NCBI GenBank assembly: GCA_963809205.1
Contig: CAWEIS010000010.1
Coordinates: 248,001 to 312,000, forward strand
Direction: 5' to 3'
Origin: DATLLN01 sp963809205
Lineage (GTDB): Bacteria; Actinomycetota; Thermoleophilia; Gaiellales; JAICJC01
Length of the DNA stretch: 64,000 nt
Part shown: positions 1-7,297 of the stretch, piece after piece
Position numbering within the stretch: the first letter of the stretch is position 1
Layout: every line of letters starts with the position of its first letter
The notes under the pieces: model-generated
What the model was told of the DNA's origin: nothing
The model's database searches: none
The model's input: only the letters and a program-made list of their open reading frames with translations
Translations under genes and position numbers: made by a program

Positions 1-2
1 TG

Positions 3-386
3 GTCGGTATCCGCAGCGTCGACCGAGGCGAGCGCAGCCAGCTGCGGCGCGTCGGCGTCCACGTGTTCACGATCGCCGACATCGACCGGCTGGGGATGCG
101 CGCCGTGATGGAGCGGGCGATCGAGCTCGCCGCCGGTGGCGCGTTCCTGCACGCCTCGTTCGACATGGACGTGCTCGACCCCGACCAGGCACCCGGCGTC
201 GGGACGCCGGTGCGCGGCGGCATCACCTACCGCGAGGGCCACCTGGCGATGGAGATGCTGGCCGAGAGCGGGCTGATGAGCTCGCTCGAGCTGGTCGAGG
301 TGAACCCGATCCTGGACGAGCGCAATGCCACCGGCAGCCTGGCCGTCGAGCTTGCGCTCTCAGCCCTCGGCGCCCGGATCATCTGA
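3..386 (+). CDS. rocF: Arginase family protein, 3' end (partial)
   Basis: The window opens inside this gene; about 127 C-terminal residues are present in frame. Enzymes of the ureohydrolase family hydrolyse arginine or a related guanidino compound to urea and an amine in the cytoplasm. The visible part carries the second metal-binding motif SFDMDVLDPDQAPG, whose aspartates bind the manganese pair, followed by GTPVRGGITYREG and the late SLELVEVNPILD segment. That pattern fits arginase (RocF type) better than agmatinase, but the first metal-binding region lies outside the window. The last 27 bases overlap the 3' end of the convergent rarA gene. Confidence 0.85.
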   Translation, partial: VGIRSVDRGERSQLRRVGVHVFTIADIDRLGMRAVMERAIELAAGGAFLHASFDMDVLDPDQAPGVGTPVRGGITYREGHLAMEMLAESGLMSSLELVEVNPILDERNATGSLAVELALSALGARII

Positions 387-1577
387 GCCGCCGCCCTCGT
401 CGTAATACACGGTGCCGGCCAGCTCGTCGGGCAGGTACTGCTGCTCGATCTGCCCTCCCGGGTAGTCGTGCGGGTACTTGTAGCCGGTGCCATGGCCAAG
501 CTTTTTGGCGCCCGAGTAGCTGGCGTCGCGGATCGGCTTGGGCGGCCGCATCGTCCCGCGGTCGCGGACGTCCTCCATCGCCTTCCCGATTGCACGGTAC
601 GAGGCGTTCGACTTCGGCGCGCGGGCCAGGTACGCCGCGCCCTGCGAGAGGTTGATCCGCGCCTCCGGCAGGCCGACGAACTCCACGGCCCGGGCGACGG
701 CGACCGCCACCTGGATCGCCTGCGGGTCGGCGTTGCCGATGTCCTCGGAGGCGAACACGATCATCCGCCGGGCGATGAACTTTGGATCCTCGCCGCCCGA
801 GATCATCACGGCCAGGTAGTAGATCGCGGCGTCGGCGTCCGAGCCGCGCATGCTCTTGATGAACGCCGACGTGACGTCGTAGTGGTGGTCGCCCCCCTTG
901 TCGTAGAGCAGCGGCCGCTTGCGCGCGGCGTCGATCACGTGCTGCTCCGTGACGGTGCCACCGGCGGCCGCAGCCACCGCCGCATCCAGGATGTTCAGCG
1001 CGTTCCGGGCGTCGCCCCCGGCCGCCTTGGCGATCTGCCCGCGGAGGTCGTCGGCCAGCTCCACCCCCAGCACGCCCTCGCCGCGGCGCAGGATCTCGGT
1101 CACGCCGTCGGCGCCGAGCGGCACCAGCTCGAACAGCGCGCACCGCGAGAGCAGGGCCGAGTTGACCTCGAAGTACGGGTTCTCGGTGGTCGCGCCGATC
1201 AGCGTGATCAGCCCCGACTCGACGGCCGGCAGCAGCGCGTCCTGCTGCGCCTTGTTGAAGCGGTGGATCTCGTCGAGGAAGAGGATCGTCTTCTGGCCGC
1301 TGGCGCCCAGCCGGTCGGTGGCCTCGGCGATCACCCGGCGGACGTCGCCAATCCCCACCTGGACGGCGGACAGTTCCTCGAAGTGGGCCTGCGTGGTGTG
1401 GGCGACGATCCGGGCCAGCGTGGTCTTGCCCGTGCCGGGCGGGCCGTAGAAGATCATCGAGCCGACGCGATCGGCCGCGATCGCCCGCCGCAGGGCGCTG
1501 TCGGGCCCCACGACCTGCTGCTGGCCGACGAACTCGTCCAGCGTCCCCGGCCGCATGCGCTGCGGCAGGGGCGCCAC
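360..1577 (-). CDS. rarA: Replication-associated recombination protein A (AAA ATPase)
   Basis: 405 residues, the usual length for RarA/MgsA, the bacterial relative of WRNIP1 and of clamp-loader ATPases, which acts at stalled replication forks. Walker A is GPPGTGKTT near residue 46 and Walker B is LFLDEIHRF near residue 98. Sensor 1 (GATTENP) and the trimming tail motif YKYPHDYPGG near the C-terminus are present. The start is a GTG (complement of 1575-1577); I saw no good ribosome-binding site before it, so the start is moderately sure. It converges on the arginase gene with a 27-base overlap. Confidence 0.93.
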   Translation of the reverse strand: MAPLPQRMRPGTLDEFVGQQQVVGPDSALRRAIAADRVGSMIFYGPPGTGKTTLARIVAHTTQAHFEELSAVQVGIGDVRRVIAEATDRLGASGQKTILFLDEIHRFNKAQQDALLPAVESGLITLIGATTENPYFEVNSALLSRCALFELVPLGADGVTEILRRGEGVLGVELADDLRGQIAKAAGGDARNALNILDAAVAAAAGGTVTEQHVIDAARKRPLLYDKGGDHHYDVTSAFIKSMRGSDADAAIYYLAVMISGGEDPKFIARRMIVFASEDIGNADPQAIQVAVAVARAVEFVGLPEARINLSQGAAYLARAPKSNASYRAIGKAMEDVRDRGTMRPPKPIRDASYSGAKKLGHGTGYKYPHDYPGGQIEQQYLPDELAGTVYYDEGGGSDDPGAEG

Positions 1578-1635
1578 GGAGCCCAGCCGCTGTTCGGCCG
1601 AATCTGCGAAAAGGTCGCTGCTAATGAGCGAAATC

Positions 1636-1641
1636 TATACT
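1636..1641 (+). promoter_or_regulatory. -10 box (TATACT) for a leaderless DUF1385 transcript
   Basis: TATACT ends 6 bases before the ATG at 1648, so transcription should begin at or next to the start codon. No ribosome-binding site is needed or clearly present. Confidence 0.55.
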
Positions 1642-1647
1642 GGGAGC

Positions 1648-2454
1648 ATGAGCAGCTCGGAGCAGGCGCAGGTGCGGCTCGGAGGGATGGCCCTGCGCAA
1701 CGGCGTGCTCGTGCAGGGGCCGGACCACTGGGCCGCCGCCGTGCGGACGCCCGAGGGCGAGATCCGGATGGCGTCAGGCCGCAAGCCCGAGCTGCCGGCG
1801 CCGGCCCTGAGCGTGCCCGGACTGCGCGGCGTGCTGCGCGTCGCCGAGGCCATCTACCTGCTGCCGCTGGTGCGCCGCAGGCTGCCGGAGGCGCGGCTGC
1901 CGATGGAGGGCGCCACCACCGCCGGAGCGCTGGCCGCGTCGCTCGTCCTCACCCGCGTGCTGCGCGCCGGCCGCGTGCGGCCGCTGACCGCCGAGGTCGC
2001 CGGCGCGGGGATCTCGCTGCTGCCGGCGCTGGCGTCGCTGCGCAGCTCGCAGCTGGCCCGCTACCACGGCGCCGAGCACAAGGCGATCGGCGGCTACGAG
2101 CGCGGTACGGACGCCGAGGAGCAGAGCACGGAGCACGAGCGCTGCGGCTCGCACCTGGTGGCGCCGATGCTGGCTGCGACCGTCGCCGGCAACGCGCTGG
2201 TGTCCCGGCTGCCCGCCGCCCGCCGGGGCCCCGCCCGGCTGGCCGTCAGCTTCGCCGCGGTCGGGATCGCGACCGAGACCTTCGGGTGGATCCAGCGCAA
2301 TCGCCACAGCCGGGTCGCGCAGATGATGCTGCGGCCCGGGTTCGCATTGCAGCGGTCGGCGGCCACGCGCGAGCCGACCGCAGAGGAGCTCGAGGTCGCC
2401 CGCACCGCGCTCGACGAGGTGCTGCGGCTCGAGGATTCGGGCGGCCGGCCCTAG
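1648..2454 (+). CDS. DUF1385 family membrane protein (YqhQ-like)
   Basis: 268 residues. The family signature YHGAEHKAIGGYERG, followed by an EHERCGSHLVAPML segment, identifies DUF1385, a membrane protein family of unknown function found in Firmicutes and actinobacteria. The central and C-terminal parts hold hydrophobic stretches (AGALAASLVLTR, GISLLPALASL, VAPMLAATVAGNALV) that may span the membrane. The ATG at 1648 was chosen because TATACT sits exactly where a leaderless promoter should be. An in-frame ATG at 1624 is the alternative. The function is unknown. Confidence 0.8.
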   Translation: MSSSEQAQVRLGGMALRNGVLVQGPDHWAAAVRTPEGEIRMASGRKPELPAPALSVPGLRGVLRVAEAIYLLPLVRRRLPEARLPMEGATTAGALAASLVLTRVLRAGRVRPLTAEVAGAGISLLPALASLRSSQLARYHGAEHKAIGGYERGTDAEEQSTEHERCGSHLVAPMLAATVAGNALVSRLPAARRGPARLAVSFAAVGIATETFGWIQRNRHSRVAQMMLRPGFALQRSAATREPTAEELEVARTALDEVLRLEDSGGRP

Positions 2455-2474
2455 GCGGCGTCACGATGCGGGGG

Positions 2475-2480
2475 TACGGT
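2475..2480 (+). promoter_or_regulatory. -10 box (TACGGT) for the ftsH-like gene
   Basis: TACGGT lies 8 bases before the ATG at 2489, the spacing expected for a leaderless or nearly leaderless mRNA. There is no Shine-Dalgarno sequence in between. Confidence 0.5.
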
Positions 2481-2488
2481 TGTAGAGA

Positions 2489-4087
2489 ATGCTCGACGTT
2501 CTGGGTCAGATGCTGAGCGACATTCTCAACGCGTTGCATGCGTTTCTGTTGACCTGGTTCATTCCGTTGTGCTTCGCGCTGCTGGTGTTCCTGACGTGGA
2601 AGCTCGTCCGCGCGATCCCCAGCACGAAGCCGAAGACGATCGACCCCAGGTCCAACTCCAGCGTGCGCTGGGAGGACGTCGCCGGGGTCGAGGAGGCGCG
2701 GGCGGAGCTTGAGGAGATCGTCGAGTTCCTGCGCGACCCGCGGCGCTTCCAGAAGCTCGGCGCCCGCGTGCCCAAGGGCGTGCTGCTGTACGGGCCGCCG
2801 GGCACCGGCAAGACGCTGCTGGCCAAGGCCGTGGCCCACGAGTCGGGCGCGAACTTCTACTTCCAGAGCGCGTCGTCGTTCGTCGAGATGTACGTCGGGC
2901 TGGGCGCCGCCCGCATCCGCAAGCTGTTCGAGACGGCGCGCAAGAACCAGCCGGCGATCGTCTTCATCGACGAGCTCGACGCCGTCGGCACGTCGCGCAC
3001 CGGCGGCGGGCAGAACCGCGAGCACGACCAGACGCTGAACCAGCTGCTGGTCGAGCTGGACGGCTTCGAGGAGAGCCAGCAGCTGATCGTGATGGCGGCG
3101 TCCAACCGGCTCGAGGATCTCGATACCGCGCTGCTCCGGCCCGGCCGGTTCGACCGCCAGATCCACGTCTCGCCGCCCGACCTGTCCGGCCGCGAGGAGA
3201 TCTTCGGCGTCCACACGCGGGGCAAGCCGATGGCGGCGGACGTGCAGCTGTCGGCGATCGCGCGCCAGACGTCGGGGCTGACCGGCGCCGACCTGGCCAA
3301 CATCTGCAACGAGGCGGCGATCGCCGCCGGCCGTCGCGGCGCCACGGAGCTCGAGCAGCAGGACTTCAACTTCGCCGTCGAGCGGGTCGTCGCCGGCCTG
3401 CAGCAGCGCAAGCTGATCACGGACAAGGAGAAACGCGTCATCGCCTATCACGAGGCTGGACACGCGCTGGTCGCCCGGCTGATGAGCGAGGACATCCACA
3501 AGGTCACCATCGTGCCCCGCGGGCGTGCGCTCGGCTTCATGATGAGCCTGCCCGAGGAGGACCGCTACGTGCTCTCCAAGGACGAGCTGGAGGACTGGCT
3601 GAAGGTCACGCTGGCGGGCCGCGCCGCCGAGCAGGTGGTCTTCGGCCGGATCACCAACGGTGCCGCGAACGACCTCGACCGGGCGACGGCGATCGCCCGC
3701 TCGATGGTGTTCGACTGGGGCATGGGCCGCACCACGCAGTCACAGCAGGTGCGCGCCGACAACTACGCGTTGTCCGAAGAGACGAAGCGGATGCGCGACG
3801 GCGAGCAGCGGGAGATCACCGACGAGGCGTACGCCGAGGCCGTGCGGCTGATCAGCCGCCATCGCTCGCATCTCGACCGGCTGGCGCAGGCGTTGCTGGA
3901 GCGGGAGACGCTCGACCGGCCCGACATCGACCGGCTGCTCGAGGGCCTCGAGCCGGAGTCGGACGCGTCGGGCCTGATCGGCGTCGCACTGCCGGACGAT
4001 GACGACGTCGCGCACGCCACCGGCAACGGCATCCTGGGGCTGCCGGAGCCGGTGTTCCGCGCAGAGAAGCCGGAGCAGCCCTCCTAG
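2489..4087 (+). CDS. ftsH: FtsH-type AAA zinc metalloprotease with shortened N-terminus
   Basis: 532 residues, against roughly 600-650 in most FtsH proteins. Residues about 12-40 form one hydrophobic membrane segment. The AAA module follows at once: WEDVAGVEEA, Walker A GPPGTGKT, Walker B IVFIDELDA, arginine fingers RPGRFDRQ. The protease domain has the zinc site HEAGH and the third ligand region NGAANDLDRAT. FtsH degrades misfolded membrane and cytoplasmic proteins. The usual second transmembrane helix and the extracytoplasmic domain between the two helices are missing, so this copy is probably anchored by a single helix. The 3' end overlaps the next, convergent gene by 4 bases. Confidence 0.93.
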   Translation: MLDVLGQMLSDILNALHAFLLTWFIPLCFALLVFLTWKLVRAIPSTKPKTIDPRSNSSVRWEDVAGVEEARAELEEIVEFLRDPRRFQKLGARVPKGVLLYGPPGTGKTLLAKAVAHESGANFYFQSASSFVEMYVGLGAARIRKLFETARKNQPAIVFIDELDAVGTSRTGGGQNREHDQTLNQLLVELDGFEESQQLIVMAASNRLEDLDTALLRPGRFDRQIHVSPPDLSGREEIFGVHTRGKPMAADVQLSAIARQTSGLTGADLANICNEAAIAAGRRGATELEQQDFNFAVERVVAGLQQRKLITDKEKRVIAYHEAGHALVARLMSEDIHKVTIVPRGRALGFMMSLPEEDRYVLSKDELEDWLKVTLAGRAAEQVVFGRITNGAANDLDRATAIARSMVFDWGMGRTTQSQQVRADNYALSEETKRMRDGEQREITDEAYAEAVRLISRHRSHLDRLAQALLERETLDRPDIDRLLEGLEPESDASGLIGVALPDDDDVAHATGNGILGLPEPVFRAEKPEQPS

Positions 4088-4464
4088 GACGTCGTCGAGG
4101 TCGAGTCGGGCGCCTCGGCGTCCGTGGGGACCTCCTCGGCCTCTGACTCGACGGTCTCGCCCGTCGGCTCGTCGCCGGTCTTGGCGGCGATCTCGTCCTC
4201 CTTGGCGGCGATCCGCGAGCGGACGTCGTTGACCGACGCCGCGAGTGAGTCGAGCGTGTCGGCGGCCTTCGCCCCGTCCAGCTGGCCCTCCTGGTGGAGC
4301 CGGTACGTCTCGCGGCCGAGGGCAACCAGCGCGTCCTTCTCCTCGCTCTTCAGGTTGCGGAGCTGGATCTGGATCTGGCCCGTCTTGGCCGTCTCCTGGG
4401 TCTTGTCGACGACGGTGGTGGCGACGTCCGTCGCCTGCTGCTTGATCTTGTCGAGGAAACTCAT
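4084..4464 (-). CDS. Hypothetical coiled-coil protein with acidic tail
   Basis: 126 residues, with no family I can name. The N-terminal two thirds are charged and helical (LDKIKQQATDVATT, LRNLKSEEKDALVALG), consistent with a coiled coil. The tail is low-complexity, acidic and Ser/Thr-rich. There is no signal peptide or membrane segment, so it is probably cytoplasmic. A good ribosome-binding site (AGGAGGAG, three bases before ATG) supports the start. It converges on the ftsH-like gene with a 4-base overlap and is divergent from the epimerase gene. Confidence 0.7.
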   Translation of the reverse strand: MSFLDKIKQQATDVATTVVDKTQETAKTGQIQIQLRNLKSEEKDALVALGRETYRLHQEGQLDGAKAADTLDSLAASVNDVRSRIAAKEDEIAAKTGDEPTGETVESEAEEVPTDAEAPDSTSTTS

Positions 4465-4505
4465 GCGCTCCTCCTGTTGCTCGTTCGTGGGCTTTCCCCG
4501 CCGAC

Positions 4506-4511
4506 TAGGAT
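4506..4511 (+). promoter_or_regulatory. -10 box (TAGGAT) for the epimerase gene
   Basis: TAGGAT lies 9 bases before the ATG at 4521, in the leaderless arrangement repeated through this window. Confidence 0.45.
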
Positions 4512-4520
4512 GGCGGCGGC

Positions 4521-4946
4521 ATGCGAGCGCTGGAGGTGCATCATATCGGGCACGCCGTGCTGGACCTGGACGCTGCGGTGGCGCGGTACGAGACGCTGCT
4601 CGGCGCCCGGTGCGAGCACCGGGAGGTCGTGCCCGAGCAGGGGGTGGAGGCGGCGTCGATGCTGGTCGGCAGCGATCGCATCGAGCTGCTCGCCGCGCTC
4701 GGCGAGGATACGCCGGTCGGGCGGTTCCTGGCGAAGCGCGGCCAGGGGATGCACCACATCGCCTACCGGGTGGACGGCATCGAGCAGGCCCTGGCGGATG
4801 CGGCAGCCGCGGGGTACGAGCTGATCGACGAGACGCCGCGGATCGGGCTGTTCGGGCTGCGGGTGGCGTTCATCCACCCGGAGAGCGCCGACGGCGTGCT
4901 GGTCGAGCTGGTTGAGCCTTCGAGAAACGGAGCGGAGCATGGCTGA
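4521..4946 (+). CDS. mce: Methylmalonyl-CoA epimerase
   Basis: 141 residues of the vicinal-oxygen-chelate fold, full length for the family. It interconverts (S)- and (R)-methylmalonyl-CoA in propionate and odd-chain or branched-chain acyl-CoA breakdown. Metal ligands are recognisable in the N-terminal HHIGHAVLDLD, the central GQGMHHIAYRVD and the C-terminal VLVELVEP segments. The following small gene starts inside its last codons (8-base overlap), so the two are probably co-translated. Confidence 0.9.
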   Translation: MRALEVHHIGHAVLDLDAAVARYETLLGARCEHREVVPEQGVEAASMLVGSDRIELLAALGEDTPVGRFLAKRGQGMHHIAYRVDGIEQALADAAAAGYELIDETPRIGLFGLRVAFIHPESADGVLVELVEPSRNGAEHG

Positions 4947-5154
4947 GACGGATGTCAGGGTCGAGATCGGGTTCGAGGGCGGGCTGATCCTCTCGATGAA
5001 GCTGGCCCAAGTGGAGTGGGCGAAGCTGGAGACGGCGCTCGATACCGGCGAGGACAGGGTCGCTCTGGTTGGCGAGGACACGACCACGCATGTGATGCTC
5101 AACCGAGTCTGTTACGTCAAGCACGAGTCGCACGTCGGGCGGATCGGCTTCTGA
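4939..5154 (+). CDS. Hypothetical 71-residue protein
   Basis: The ATG at 4939 follows a GGAGCGGAGC purine run and overlaps the epimerase stop by 8 bases. The product (begins MAETDVRVEIGFEGG, ends HVGRIGF) is small, soluble and predicted beta-rich. I see no catalytic motif. It has a faint similarity in length and pattern to DUF3107-type actinobacterial proteins, which I would not rely on. Its placement between mce and a PAP2 gene suggests a short operon but gives no function. Confidence 0.6.
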   Translation: MAETDVRVEIGFEGGLILSMKLAQVEWAKLETALDTGEDRVALVGEDTTTHVMLNRVCYVKHESHVGRIGF

Positions 5155-5189
5155 GATCGCTCCGCCGCCCCTGGCTCGACCGGCTGGTC

Positions 5190-5585
5190 GTGCCGTACAC
5201 GACGGCCGGGAACTACGGTCTGCTCTGGGTGGCCGTCGGGGTCGTCGCCGGCCGTCCGTTGAAGACCGCCGCGACGGTGTGGGGCACGCTGGGTGCGAAC
5301 TACGCCGTCAAGCGGCTGGTCGGCCGTGAGCGCCCGGCGCCCGCCATCGCCGAGCCGCTGGTGGCGCTGCCGTCGTCCAGTTCGTTCCCGTCCAGCCACG
5401 CGGCGATGTCGACGGCCGCCGCGATCGTGCTGATCGAGGCCCGGCCGTCTCTGGCGCCCGTGTGGGTGGCGATGGGCGCGGCGATGGCGGCCAGCAGGGT
5501 CTACGTCGGCGCGCACCACGCGAGCGACGTCGCAGCCGGCGTGGCGCTCGGCGCCGTCACCGGCACGGTCGCGGTGAGCGCCTGA
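5190..5585 (+). CDS. PAP2-superfamily membrane phosphatase
   Basis: About 131 residues from the GTG at 5190. It carries all three phosphatase motifs of the PAP2 superfamily: KRLVGRERP (motif 1), FPSSHAAMS (motif 2) and SRVYVGAHHASD (motif 3). Such enzymes remove phosphate from lipid phosphates such as undecaprenyl or phosphatidic phosphates at the membrane. The reading frame stays open upstream through RSLRRPWLDRLV, which looks like real N-terminal protein. A CTG at 5151 overlapping the previous stop, or the GTG at 5016, could be the true start. The stop overlaps the next ATG by one base (TGATG). Confidence 0.8.
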   Translation: MPYTTAGNYGLLWVAVGVVAGRPLKTAATVWGTLGANYAVKRLVGRERPAPAIAEPLVALPSSSSFPSSHAAMSTAAAIVLIEARPSLAPVWVAMGAAMAASRVYVGAHHASDVAAGVALGAVTGTVAVSA

Positions 5586-6628
5586 TGGCGACCCTCGGGC
5601 TGCTCGGGCTGCCGTGGTCGGGCGTGACCACCGTGATGCGGTGCCTGTGCGGGCAATCCGTGGCGCAGGACGCGAGCCAGGGCGTGGCGGACGTCCGCGA
5701 CCCGCGGCTGGGCGCGCTGGCGGAGGTGTCCGAGTCGGCCAAGGTGGTGCCGGCGACGCTGGAGGTGGTCGACCTGACGCGCCTCGTCCGTGGCGCCCAG
5801 CGCGGCGAGGGGCTGGGGCCGGAGCTGCTAGCGCACATGCGCACGACGGACGCCGTGCTGCTGGTCGTCCGCTGCTTCCAGGACGACGGCGTGGCCCATC
5901 CGTCCGGCAAGGTCGACCCGCTGGACGACGCGGAGACGGTGGAGCTGGAGCTGGTGTTCGCCGACCAGGCGGCGGTCGAGCGGCGACTGGAGCGGACGAG
6001 CAAGCTGGCGAAGTCGGGCGACAAGGATCTGGCGGTCGAGCGGGACGTTCTGGAGACGCTGGCTGCGGCGCTGGAGGAGGGCCGCCCAGCGCGGTCGCTG
6101 GACGTCGATGTCCCCGAGTCGCTCGATCTGCTGACCGCGAAGCCGGCGTTGTACATCGCCAACGTCGACGAGTCCGGCAACCCCGAGGCCGTCGAGCGGC
6201 TGCGGGCGTTCGGCGCCGATCGGGGGATCGAGACGACGGCGCTGGACGCGAAGCTGGAGGCCGAGATCGCCGAGCTCGAGGCGGGCGACCGTGCGGCGTT
6301 CCTCGAGGAGCTGGGCATCGACCAGCCGGCGATCGAGCGGGTCGGCCTGGCCGCCTATACGGCGCTCGACCTGATCCCGTTCTTCACCACCGGGCCGAAG
6401 GAGACGCGGGCGTGGACGATCCGCCGCGGCCAGAATGCGCAGGAGGCCGCTGGGCGGATCCACACCGATCTGGCGCGCGGATTCATCCGCGCCGAGGTGA
6501 TCGAGTGGGACAGGCTGGTCGACGCCGGCTCGGAGGCCGAGGCCAAGCGCCGCGGCTGGATCCGCGTCGAGGGGCGCGACTACATCGTCCAGGACGGCGA
6601 CACGCTGAACGTCCGGTTCAACGTGTGA
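5585..6628 (+). CDS. YchF/Obg-like protein with a degenerate nucleotide-binding loop
   Basis: 347 residues, aligned from memory with YchF over its whole length: VPATLEVVDL, GEGLGPELLAHMR, VVRCFQDDG, the nucleotide-base motif region YIANVDE, and a strongly conserved C-terminal TGS domain (FFTTGPKETRAWTIRRG, IHTDLARGFIRAEVI, YIVQDGDTLNVRFNV). The P-loop, normally GLPNVGKST in YchF, reads GLPWSGVTT and lacks the essential lysine. The G3-like segment DIAGLVKGASKG reads DLTRLVRGAQRG, and the switch I region is about 15-20 residues short. It should not hydrolyse nucleotide normally. It is probably a paralogue of the true ychF, which is not in this window. Translation is coupled to the PAP2 gene. 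Confidence 0.85.
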   Translation: MATLGLLGLPWSGVTTVMRCLCGQSVAQDASQGVADVRDPRLGALAEVSESAKVVPATLEVVDLTRLVRGAQRGEGLGPELLAHMRTTDAVLLVVRCFQDDGVAHPSGKVDPLDDAETVELELVFADQAAVERRLERTSKLAKSGDKDLAVERDVLETLAAALEEGRPARSLDVDVPESLDLLTAKPALYIANVDESGNPEAVERLRAFGADRGIETTALDAKLEAEIAELEAGDRAAFLEELGIDQPAIERVGLAAYTALDLIPFFTTGPKETRAWTIRRGQNAQEAAGRIHTDLARGFIRAEVIEWDRLVDAGSEAEAKRRGWIRVEGRDYIVQDGDTLNVRFNV

Positions 6629-6643
6629 CCTTCCACGCGGCGG

Positions 6644-7045
6644 CTACCCGCGCCAACGCAGCAGTGCCACCCCGGCGATGTAGGCGACGCCGGTGATCGC
6701 CATCAGCTGCCCGTACGGCGAGCCGTCGCCGCCGTGGGCGATGTTCCACAGCCAACATGCGATCAGCGCTGCGATCAGCACGCTCCCGGCGAACGCGGTG
6801 GCGCGCATGTCGATCATCTCCCAGCGCTCGTCGCGGCCGGGGCCGCCCAGGCCGGCCAGCGTCTCGCTGCGGTGGCCGCCGATCAGGAAGATCAGCCCGA
6901 CGGCCACCATCATCCCCAGCCCGGCCGCCCCGGTGCCCAGGTCGTCGGCGGCGACGAACGCCCCCAGGATGAGCAGGCCAAGAAACGTGCTGAACGCCGG
7001 CATGAACCACCGGCTGCGGTACAGGCTACGCGGTTCCATCAGCAT
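6644..7045 (-). CDS. Integral membrane protein partner of the XRE regulator
   Basis: 133 residues with four predicted membrane segments (FLGLLILGAFVA, GLGMMVAVGLIFLIG, FAGSVLIAALIACWLW, LMAITGVAYIAGVALL). It resembles the small membrane proteins of the DUF2178 type that sit next to short XRE regulators. The start at 7045 is supported by GAGGAGG six bases upstream. The first 20 bases overlap the end of the upstream regulator gene. The function is unknown; the pair may form a regulator plus membrane-sensor unit. Confidence 0.7.
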   Translation of the reverse strand: MLMEPRSLYRSRWFMPAFSTFLGLLILGAFVAADDLGTGAAGLGMMVAVGLIFLIGGHRSETLAGLGGPGRDERWEMIDMRATAFAGSVLIAALIACWLWNIAHGGDGSPYGQLMAITGVAYIAGVALLRWRG

Positions 7046-7226
7046 GGAACACCTCCTCGACCGGCAGCTCGAAGTAGCGGGCCAGGGCGATCGCCAGCGG
7101 CAGCGACGGCGTGTACTTCTCCGTCTCGATCGCGATGATCGTCTGCCGCGACACCCCCATCGCCAGGCCCAGCTGGGCCTGGCTGAGGGCCCGTGCACCT
7201 CGAAGCTCCCGGATCTTGTTTCGCAT
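7026..7226 (-). CDS. Short XRE-family transcriptional regulator
   Basis: 66 residues, almost only a Cro/CI helix-turn-helix (ARALSQAQLGLAMGVSRQTI, then IAIETEKYTPSLPLAIALAR), with the ending FELPVEEVFHADG typical of YozG-like repressors. Its promoter (TTGACA, 17 bases, TAGCTT, then 9 bases to the ATG) lies back-to-back with that of the VOC gene. Two similar dyads covering both promoters suggest that it represses itself and the divergent gene. Confidence 0.88.
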   Translation of the reverse strand: MRNKIRELRGARALSQAQLGLAMGVSRQTIIAIETEKYTPSLPLAIALARYFELPVEEVFHADGTA

Positions 7227-7231
7227 GACAA

Positions 7232-7276
7232 TGTAAAGCTAGCTTGACATCGCAGGTGTGTCAAGTACGCTTTACA
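7232..7276. promoter_or_regulatory. Double operator between divergent promoters
   Basis: Two 18-base elements in inverted orientation, at 7232-7249 and 7259-7276, are identical at 15 of 18 positions when one is reverse-complemented. Each is itself a near-dyad of form TGTAAAGC-NN-GCTTGACA. The left element contains the plus-strand -35 and the minus-strand -10; the right element contains the plus-strand -10 and the minus-strand -35. This is the expected layout for autoregulation by the adjacent XRE protein. Confidence 0.7.
7244..7271 (+). promoter_or_regulatory. Sigma-A-type promoter of the VOC gene
   Basis: TTGACA at 7244-7249, a 16-base spacer, and TACGCT at 7266-7271. Transcription should start near 7278, leaving a short leader with GAGGAG at 7286-7291 before the ATG at 7298. 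Confidence 0.7.
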
Positions 7277-7297
7277 CACCCGATCGAGGAGCGAGCC

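Noticed and set aside
468..2516. Very long plus-strand open frame antisense to rarA and running into the DUF1385 gene
   Set aside because: It is Arg/Gly/Ala/Asp-rich with no recognisable domain and is the mirror of rarA in a GC-rich genome; such stop-free antisense frames occur over most genes here.
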